64,000 nucleotides of DNA, from NCBI RefSeq assembly GCF_963169125.1, contig NC_084802.1, forward strand, positions 20,615,107 to 20,679,106, in the 5' to 3' direction. Positions 55,734 to 64,000 of the stretch are shown piece by piece. Position numbers and translations under genes: made by a program. The DNA is from Humulus lupulus (lineage: Eukaryota > Streptophyta > Magnoliopsida > Rosales > Cannabaceae). Below the pieces are notes generated by a model. That model was given only the letters and a program-made list of their open reading frames with translations, was not told the origin of the DNA and did no database searches. Within the stretch, counting starts at the first letter, position 1. Each line of letters begins with the position of its first letter.

Positions 55734-58230
55734 ATGTCCAACTCCTCTTCTTCTGACAAGTCTTTGAGCGAGCGTACTCCCCAAGAGTTGTTGGAAATGG
55801 TGAAAAGGGCTCTCCCCCATTCTGCTCTATATTTATTCAGTGACGAAAATTTCTTGAAAAAGTATAGCCCAATGGTGAGAGTAAAACAGACAACTTGACA
55901 ACCTTTCGAAGATAATCCTTACATTACCAGGCACATCACTCAAGGCTTTTCACATGACTCTTCTCAGATGTTTTCTCAGCATAGTACTCCTCGTGGCTCT
56001 TAGGCCATATCTCAGTGGAGTCTGTCTGGTCAGCGAGACTCCTCTTCTCAGCGAGAATATATCGAGGGCTCTCATCGCCAGGGTATTCACCCTCAGGAGC
56101 ATTCTATTCACAAGTTCTGACCTAAGGTGGCTCACCGTTATCCCAAGAGCAAGACAGTCTCACCAGCTGTGTAGCGGAAGAAGAGATGACAAAAAGAGTT
56201 CCACTCATCAGATTCTGGGGCCACCTTTGCTAGTGAGATCATATGGAAACCGGTTGAGAAGTCATGCTATGCTGATTACGAGGTAGTTTGGTTCAAAGGG
56301 GCTGCCTCTGACATGACTGAAGAGAAGGTAAAGAAATTAAGGAAGGCCTTCGACCTTTCTGGTGTTTCCATTACTATCCCTGGTCCGGATGACAGAGTCG
56401 AGGACCCCCCTTTGGGTATGTGCGCTTGTACATGCTCTATCATTAAGTCTGGCGCCCTACTTCCTCTACATCCATATTTCTAGAGCATGGCAGATTATTT
56501 TGGTATTAGTCCCTCTCAGTTGGCTCCCAACGCTATCTTGATGTTATCTGTGTTGTACATTATCTATCATCGTAGAAAATGGGCTGCTCCAGTACCTCAT
56601 GAGATCCACTATTTGTTTGATCTAAAGACGAACCCTTCTCAGCGCAACTCAGGGTACTTCCACTTCCACCATTATACAAGTGAGGGTACCGACACCTTCT
56701 TGGAAGAGATCTCTGGAAACAACAAGGCATTTAGATATGCTGACAACTATTTCTTCACAAAAGATGAAGAGGTCAACTACTCCAAGTTCAAGCATGTTGG
56801 GCCTTTTTATATACCGCTCCCGACCCAGGCCATGATTTTTAGGGCCAAGGTATTGATTGCCATGACCCCCGAGGAGAAGAACGTCAAGGTTCTCGTTACT
56901 TCAAAGAACCTTAGGAAGGTCAGGCTGTTTACCTCTACTATTGCTGATGTTCTAGATGAAGATGGTACTGAGCCCATGAACGCCATAGACTCCTTGGGGC
57001 CTATTCATATCGAGGAGGTACCCTCTTGGCCTGTGTTAGCAGGATAAGAGGGAGATGAGGTGGGTACATCCGTGCACTCACTGCTTGCTTCATATGACTT
57101 TGATGAAGCCACATTCGAACCCGAATCTCATTCAGAAGGTTCGACACTTTTATCATCTTAACTTTATGTTTCATCTGTGTTTGATATCCTGCTACTATTT
57201 GATCTTCTTTTGTAGGTTAAGATATGTTCGGCTTTGTTCACACCCAACAAAGGTTGACTCCAACCGAGACTAGCCTTTTCATCTCAGCGGCAAAGAGGGC
57301 CAAGGTTGAGCAAGAGCTGCTAATAGAGGTCCCTCCTGAGGCACCTCCTTCAGCTCCACTGGCGTCTAGTCCTGTTGCAGAGGTAGAGCCATCCTTGCCC
57401 ATGTTGGCTCCTCCCAGTATCACTGATGCGGGCGCCTCCTCCTCTGCGCCTGCTCCCTTATCTGAGCCACACCAGTCTACCATACAGAATTTAGGTGCCA
57501 TTATGGACCAAGCATCCCATCTGGAGCAGACGAAAATGACCTTTAATGGGATTAAGAATGAGGACATGAGCACCACCCTCACGAAGTCACTCCTTGACAT
57601 TTAGAGTGTAAGTCCTCTAAAGTTTTCTTTTTGTGTGGTTAGCTTGTGTGTTGATGTTATCTAACACTTGTATGTTTTTTGTAGGTGCTGATGTTGGTCT
57701 CCCATGCCTGTGATAGGTCTGTGGAGTATACCTCTATGTTTTCCAACCTTTGTTTTGATCTTGAAGATGTCCGCCAGGAGGTACTGTACCTTAGGCGCGT
57801 TCTTGGCTCTAGGGATGCAGATATTACTTTGAAAGATGAAGAGATCATCACTCTCTGCAGTACCGTGGAGCTCAAACAACATGAAGTGAGAGAGTTGACT
57901 CTCAGGGTAACCCAAATGGAGGGGAAACTTGCCGATCAACTCAAACAGTCCGAAGCTGAGAAAGAAAAGCTGATTGCTGAAATGGCCCAACTGCGGAAGG
58001 ATGCTCTTGTCGAGAAGGAGCAAGAGGTCAAGGCTGCCCGGGACAAGGCCCGAGAGGAATATTCAGAGACTGCCTTCTCTTGCTTCTACTTGATCTAGAA
58101 GTCCAACAAAAATCTGAACTTGGATTTCCTTCTTGAGAAGACGCGAGCGAAGGAGCTTAAGAAGTGTTTGGCTCGTGAGGCTACCGAGGCTCAGAGCGGT
58201 CTTTCAGAGGATACTCCTCATCCTAGTTAG
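55734..58230 (+). pseudogene. Antisense gene (aORF) of element B, decayed by point nonsense changes
   Basis: Coding exons are about 55734-57138, 57216-57607 and 57685-58230. The first exon is one open frame interrupted only by stops at 55896, 56001, 56118, 56172, 56187, 56481 and 57045. Further stops lie at 57218, 57602 and 58096. I see no frame shift. Exon 1 carries the Transposase_28-like region (KSGALLPLHPYF, ISPSQLAPNAILML, YHRRKWAAPVPHEIHYLF, GYFHFHHY). The middle exon is Pro/Ala/Ser-rich, and the last exon is a long coiled coil (HEVRELTLRVTQMEGKL, QSEAEKEKLIAEMAQLRK). The layout, introns and phases match the antisense gene of element A, and both end in a short acidic/Pro tail. Confidence 0.72.
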
Positions 58231-59084
58231 TCTTCTTTTGGTATTTTATTCTTTGTCTTTCCTTTTGTGCCATTGGTGGGGCACCTTGTACTTGACAATT
58301 TTTACATACTACATTTTATGTCTTTATGCTTTTATGTTATGAGAACTCAGCGTATTGATTGAATTTTTTTTTATTTCCAATGCTTACTAAGTATATAAAC
58401 TCACAACCCTCATTGGTTCAAGTATCAATATACTCTGAAAACATGTATTTCATGCGCCATACTAACCTTACTCCTTTTACGTTTTTCATGCTAACAAGCA
58501 TGGTAATGTGAGTAGTATGATACTTCACTAAGTACCATGAACAAAATAGTCAGGTCGACCACCCCATGGGTGATAGGTCGAACACCCTATAGGGTTGATG
58601 GTTTGGCCGACCACCTATAAGGGACATGGCTACGAGTCTCCCTACCATGCCTTTTTTGTTTTTGTTTTTTGCACTTTTGGAACATATGTTGAACAAATGT
58701 CCTAGAAAAACTTGAGCTTGCTTAGTACTTAGGGTCACGTCCTCATTGGTTGTGTATACCCCGATCGGTATGTATTATATGCTCCCTAAGTGATCATGGG
58801 TTTAAAATCCTTGGTCACTTGCTTCTTGACCATGCCTTGCTTCAAGCGTTTAGACACATAGTAATATCATTTTCACCCAATGATGCAAGTAGCAAATGCT
58901 TGTCCCTCATTGGTAGTCGCGTGATGGTTTCATACTCAGTAGCAATGATAACTATACATAGATGCAGATTATGTAGCAAGTGTCAATCACGATCTACGTA
59001 ATCTCTTGTGTACTCATTATAATGATTGTAAACAGAAGTGTCTAAGTTGGGCCAATCGGGTCTTGATGGGCTAATCAAGCCTGT
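58231..59084. other. Noncoding DNA between the element B antisense gene and its tandem repeats
   Basis: About 850 bp of AT-rich sequence. GGTCGACCACCCC-like motifs at 58553-58615 echo the LTR and the 62-bp array. No coding frame is convincing. It should contain the 3' end of the antisense transcript. Confidence 0.5.
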
Positions 59085-59880
59085 AACGAGTCTTACATAA
59101 AATTATCGATCGATCCCTCAAGGACCAGATTTGATTATGACCCGATGATGGCGATTGGTCTTCGAACAAGTATTTTTTTTTTATCGTATGGGTCGATAGG
59201 TTCCTCAAGAACCATGATCGAACATGATCAAATAATGGCGACTGGTCCTCGAACCAGTCTCTTTTGTTGATCGTATGGGTCGATAAGTTCCTCAAGAACC
59301 ATGATTGAACATGATCAAGTAGTGGTGATTGGTCCTCAGACAAGTCTCTTTTGTTGATCGTATGGGTCGATAGGTTCCTCAAAAACAAAGATCAAACATG
59401 ATCAAATAATTTGGCAACAAGGTCCTAGGACCAGTCTCTCTTTTTGGATAGTATGGGTCGATAAGTTCCTCAAGAACCAAGGTCGAACATGATCCATAAT
59501 GGTGACAGATCCTCGGACCAGTCTCTTGTTTGGATCTTATGGGTCGATAGGCCCCTCAAGGACCAGAATCGAACATGATCCGATAGTTTGACGACAAGGT
59601 CTTAGGACCTGTCTCTCTTCTGGATCGTATGGGTCGATAGGTTCCTCAAGAACCAAGATCGAACATGATCCATAATGGCGACATGTCCTCAGACCAGTCT
59701 CTTATTTGGATCTTTTGGGTCGATAGGCCCTTCAAGGACTAGGATCGAACATGATCCATAATGGTGACAGGTCCTCGGACCAGTCTCTTGTTTGGATCTT
59801 ATGGGTCGATAGGTCCCTCAAGAACCATAATCGAACATGATCCGATGGGGTTGACAGGTCTAAAGTGACCAGTCCCTCGT
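59085..59880. repeat. 86-91-bp hairpin tandem repeats in element B
   Basis: The phrase ATGGGTCGATAGGTTCCTC recurs with the GGG at 59190, 59277, 59364, 59455, 59541, 59631, 59717 and 59803, with a partial unit before. Many units contain two inverted repeats: GGTTC-5-GAACC, and an ACTGGT...ACCAGT type stem around CCTCG. The array occupies the same place as that of element A, between the 3' ends of pol and of the antisense gene. Confidence 0.9.
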
Positions 59881-60018
59881 TGAAAGAAATTTAAAGAATT
59901 AAGCAAAACATAAGAAATTAAATTCATTAATTCACCATAAGCACAATGGCTGTTACATAGATAATTCGAAAACAATACATTTGCAAATTAAAATTTATGT
60001 CGCTGCTGAACAACTTCA

Positions 60019-63000
60019 CTAATAGTACTGGCGGAGATGTTCGCCATTCCAGTAGTTTTTTATTAGTTTTCCATTCAATTGAGCTATCTTGTATGTCTCT
60101 GGTGGGATCACCTCCTCCACAAGGTACGATCCTTCCCAATTAGGTCCTAGTACCCCGGATGCAGTGTCCTTAGTGTTTAGGAACACCCTTCTGAGTAAGT
60201 CTCCAACTTGGAATTTTTGATCTTTCACCCTGGAGTTGAAGTATCTGGCCACTTTTCGCTGGTGTGCTTCTACTCCGAGACTTTCCTTTTCTCATCTTTC
60301 TTCAATCAAATCGAGCAACTCTTCTATTAGTTGATGGTTCCTCCCTTGATCGTATGTCTCTCGTCTATGCGATGGAGGAGTGAGTTCAACTGGCAACATG
60401 ACTTCATACCCAAATGCCAAAGAGAATGGCGTATGGCTTGTTGCTGTTCGAGCGATTGTTCGATGTGACCATAGGACCTCCGAAAGTATTTCTGGCCAGG
60501 CTCCTTTGGCTTGCTCAAGGCGTTTCTTCAGAGTGTCTTTGATAGTCTTGTTCACTGCTTCTACTTGACCATTGGCTTGGGGGTGTGCTATCGAGGAAAA
60601 TCTCTTTGTGATTCCATGCCTCATACAAAAGTCGGTGAACATATCACTGTCGAATTGAGTCCCATTGTCTGAGACTATCTTCTTCGGTAGATCGAATCGA
60701 CATATGGTATTCTTCACCACAAAGTCTAAGACTTTCTTCGAGGTGATAGTGGCAAGCGATTCTACTTCAGTCCATTTGGTGAAGTAAGCTATGGCTACAA
60801 CAGTAAATTGGACCCCTCCTCTTCCCGTGGTAGCTTCCCTATCAGATTGATTCCCCATACAGCAAAGAGCCAAGGGCTTTGCATTTGTGTTAATTCATTA
60901 GGTGTCGCCCAGGGTATCTTGGAGAACATCTGACACTTGTGGCATCTTTTGACATACTCCATCGAGTCTTCGTTCATCGTCAGCCAGAAGTATCCTTGCC
61001 TTAGAATTTTCTTTGATAGGCTCTGCCCCCTAGCGTGATCTCCACAAAGCCCCTCGTGTACCTCGATCATTAACGACTTTGACTGGTCTGGTGTAACACA
61101 CCTTAGCAGTGGTAGGGAGTACCCTCGTCGGTACATGACGCCTTCGACTATCGTATATCGTGCAACTTGTCTCACCAACTTCCTTGCATTGTTCCGATCA
61201 CTGGGTACCACTCCTTGGTTGAGATAGTTAATAATAGGGGTCATCCATGTATTTCCTAACTCAACAGGAAGTGCCTACTGCTCGATTATGCTTCTTTCCA
61301 CCAAGTATTCAATGTGAACGATATTCATGGTGTCCATGTCTTTGGCACTGGCAAGCTTGGATAAGTCATCATCATTGGCATTCTGCTCCCTCGGGACTTG
61401 TGTAATTGAGTATCTCTTGAACTGTGACAACAAGTCCTTCACCTTGCTCAGGTATTGCACCATCCTAAGTCCTTGGCTTGATACTCCTCCAGTACCTGGT
61501 ACACTACTAGTTGGGAATCGCTGAATATCTCCAGGGATTGTGTGTGCACATCCTGAGATAAGCGTAATCCTGCTAGCAATGCCTCGTACTCAGCCTCGTT
61601 GTTTGAAGCATTGAATCCAAATCTGAGAGCATAGTGGATTCGATGATTCTCTAGAGTGATTAGTATGATTCCTACGCCTGAGTTGTGCTCATTGGATGCT
61701 CCATCAACATATAGCTTCCATATAGGAGTATCTCCTTCTTTCTCGGTATCTCCATTCTCCGATTAGTAGGAAGGGTCTTCAAGGTTGGTGCCCTCGACTA
61801 TGAAGTCTACCAATTCTTGTCCTTTTATCGCCGTCCTCGGATGATAAGTGATATCAAACTGTCCTAACTCCATCGCCCATTTGAGTAACCATCCTGAGGC
61901 CTCTGGGTTCTGAAGAACTTGTCACAATGGTTGATCAATTAGGACTCGGATCGAGTGAGCTTGGAAGTATGGATGCAGCTTCTGAGAGGAGATTACTAAA
62001 AAATATGCTAGCATTTCAAGAGGGGAACACCTAGACTCCACACCTACTAGCCTTTTACGGATATACTACACAGGGTGCTGTACCCTGTTCTCTTTTTTCA
62101 CCAAAGTAGCGCTGATTGCGTACTCGGTGATTGCAAAATAGATGAATAACACTTCACCATCTATTGGCTTCGCTAGGATGAGAGGTTGAGCGAGATGCTC
62201 CTTCAAGGCTTGGAAATCTTTCTCGCATTCCTCGGTCCATTGGATCTTCTTGCTGCCCCTAAGTAAGTTAAAGAAGGGGACACACTTGTCCATAGACTTC
62301 GATATGAACCTACTGAGGGTAGCTACTCTCTCTGTTAAGCTTTGCACTTCTTTGATTGTGGTAGGTGACTTCATGTCGATCAATGCCTTGATCTTCTTGG
62401 GGATTCCATGTGAATTGACTATGTATCCGAGAAACTTACCAAAACTAACTCCAAATGAGCACTTGAGAGGATTTAACTTCATGTGATACTTTCTAAGTAT
62501 TGCAAAGCATTCCTCCATGTCTTGAACATGCTCTCCAGCTTCTTGGGACTTGATCAACATGTCATCGACATATACCTCCATATTTTTTCCGATCAAGTCT
62601 CAGAACATGCCATTCACTAAACGCTGGTAGGTGGCTCCTGCGTTTTTCAAGCTGAATGACATTACCTTATAACAGTACAATCCCTTGTCTGTCCGGAAGC
62701 TGCTATGTTCCTTGTCGGGAGGGTGCATACTTATTTGATTATACCCAGAATATGCATCCATGAATGAGAGTATTTTATGATCTGCAGTTGCATCGACCAG
62801 TTAGTCTATTCTAGGTAGTGGGAAACAGTCTTTGAGGCAAGACTTGTTCAAAAGTCCACGCATGTCCTCCACTTCCCATTTGGTTTTGGGACCAGCACGG
62901 GGTTTGATACCTAGTCTGGGTAGTAGGCCTCCCTTATAAAACTGTTTTCCTTGAGCCGCTCGACCTCCTTTTTCAGGGCTTAAGATCGGTCTTTGTCAAG

Positions 63001-63246
63001 CAATCTCCTCTTTTGTTGCACCGGTGGGTAGTTTTGGTCCACATTGAGGACATGGCTTATCATGGACTGTGAAATTCCAACCATGTCCTTATGTGACCAG
63101 GAAAAGACATTCTGGTTCTTCTTCAAAAATTCTACCAACCGTGCCTTAATTTTTACCTTTAATTCCTTCCTGACTTTGATTACTCTAGTCGAGTCCTCCT
63201 CATCTAGTAGGACTTCGTCAAGATCTTCGACTGGTCCTACCCCCAT
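60019..63246 (-). pseudogene. Element B pol: RT, RNase H, integrase with frame breaks
   Basis: RT runs from 63246 to about 62066 with YVDDMLIKS (about 62570-62540). RNase H is at about 62000-61280, with stops. The integrase zinc region is at 61244-60795 (GDHARGQSLSKK, CHKCQ) and the catalytic core at 60873-60292 with SDNGTQFD and QVEAVNK kept. The C-terminus ends WNGEHLRQYY at 60019. A frameshift near 60840, stops in RT and RNase H, and further shifts near 60270 make it inactive. At the place of element A's UAG this copy has an Ala codon (RKELKVKIKARLVEFL). Confidence 0.85.
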
Positions 63247-64000
63247 GACATCATCCCCAAAGTGAGGATCGATGTCATTTCCCTCGCCTTGGGAAACTTA
63301 TTACCATAACAAATCTTCGTTAAAAGGAGTCGCCGTCTCCAGTAGAGTGTTTCCTTCAACGTCAACTTCCATGTTGACAACCTTATTGGTTCCTTCATTC
63401 CCTTCGTAATAGGTCTCTTCCATGTTTCTTAGTCATGGTTCTATCTTTGCTTTGACCACCGACGCGTTATAGTATTCCCGTGCCTCCCTTTGGTCACCCT
63501 GTACGAATCGTTGCCCTGCACTTGTGGGGAACTTCAAAGACAGATGCCAGATAGACACTGCTGTGTGTAATGCCATCAGGTGGGATCTCCTGAGTACTAC
63601 GTTGTAAGACAATGAGAAATATTCCACCAGGAACTCTGTCATCACAGTCTCGTGCCTAGGGGCATCCCCCACCGTGACCGGTAGTTTGATAGTTCCTGCT
63701 GGTGCTAGGCATTCTATTGTGAACCCATATATCACTTGGGAGACAAGGTGTCAAGTCCTTGACCGTGAGCTTTATCTTCTTGAGGGATGATTTGTAGATG
63801 ATATTTACTGAGCTTCCCATATTCACCAAGCATATCTTCACTCGGGAATTGGCGATTTTAATGGTAAGGACCAGAGGGTCATTTTGGGGGTACCTCACGT
63901 GCCTGGCGTCATCCTCTGTAAAAGTGAGAGTTTCACTTTCATACTTCAGATTTTTTAGAGACCACTCCTCGACTGCCATGCACTGGGAAGACTCCCCTAC
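63247..64000 (-). pseudogene. Element B protease and gag end, cut by the window edge
   Basis: Fragments 63979-63656 and 63735-63433 on the - strand carry TFTEDDARHV, the protease motif region NMGSSVNIIY and the following SYNVVLRRSHL strand. The catalytic Asp of DNGSS reads Asn and its neighbour Met, so the protease is dead. A frameshift lies near 63700. Gag proper is beyond 64000. Confidence 0.78.

Larger units (their letters stand above)
51523..64000 (-). mobile_element. Tat-like Ty3/gypsy retrotransposon 'B', decayed, continuing past the window
   Basis: On the - strand B reads protease (about 63980-63430), pol (63246-60019), a tandem repeat array (about 59880-59090), the region of an opposite-strand gene (58230-52819), polypurine tract and 3' LTR (52433-51523). 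It inserted in a LINE; AAGAG at 51518-51522 is the presumptive left target duplication but its partner is outside. The pol is closest to element E. A solo LTR (53535-55402) is nested within. Architecture is the same as that of element A although the sequence is clearly diverged. Confidence 0.88.

Noticed and set aside
51523..59880. Regular repeats resembling a CRISPR array
   Set aside because: The 62- and 87-bp units are contiguous tandem repeats without variable spacers, in plant retrotransposon DNA.

Overview
The window is nuclear DNA from a flowering plant, most likely a eudicot. Genes have short GT-AG introns, intergenic DNA is AT-rich, and about 80% of the sequence is nested plant transposable elements. 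I cannot place the species. Only two ordinary host genes are visible, in the 35.6-45.4 kb island: a complete SEUSS-type transcriptional co-repressor gene (+ strand, nine coding exons, about 936 aa) and, facing it tail to tail, a chloroplast m-type thioredoxin gene (- strand, two exons, 178 aa).

Left arm (1-21.67 kb). A degenerate Tat-like Ty3/gypsy element on the - strand ('E', 973 to about 14475) has been hit by three further LTR elements. Each is now a solo LTR with a perfect 5-bp target duplication (2574-4961, 6690-9064, 10053-11366), and a fourth LTR tail lies at 1-972. Next is a Mutator-like (MULE) transposase remnant split by another solo LTR (15533-17038 plus 18897-19817), which is itself split by a solo LTR (17039-18896). 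A small GRF-zinc-finger gene lies convergent to the transposase in the same MULE.

Middle (21676-34196). Element 'A' is a nearly intact, recent Tat-like element of 12.5 kb on the - strand. Its 792-bp LTRs differ at only 7 positions and its target duplication is perfect (GAGAT). Reading along the element: 5' LTR, a 276-aa ORF1, gag-protease, one UAG in the context UAG-CAA-UUA, then pol (RT, RNase H, integrase) in the same frame. After pol come hairpin-rich tandem repeats, a separate spliced gene on the opposite strand (aORF) with its own TATA box, the polypurine tract and the 3' LTR. The element is therefore ambisense.

Right arm (47.3-64 kb). A LINE on the - strand is split by a 2.06-kb solo LTR (48573-50628) and by element 'B' (from 51523 past the window edge). 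B is an older, decayed relative of E with the same plan as A: LTR, antisense gene with TATA box and a 5'-leader intron ending at the ATG, hairpin tandem repeats, then pol on the other strand. Its antisense frame has about ten stops but no obvious frameshift. All the stops can be explained by single C-to-T or G-to-A changes.

The points most worth following up are the conserved antisense gene of these elements, the TMV-type leaky stop between gag-protease and pol in A, the hairpin tandem repeats where the two transcription units converge, the GRF gene in the mudrB-like position of a MULE, and the large number of solo LTRs.
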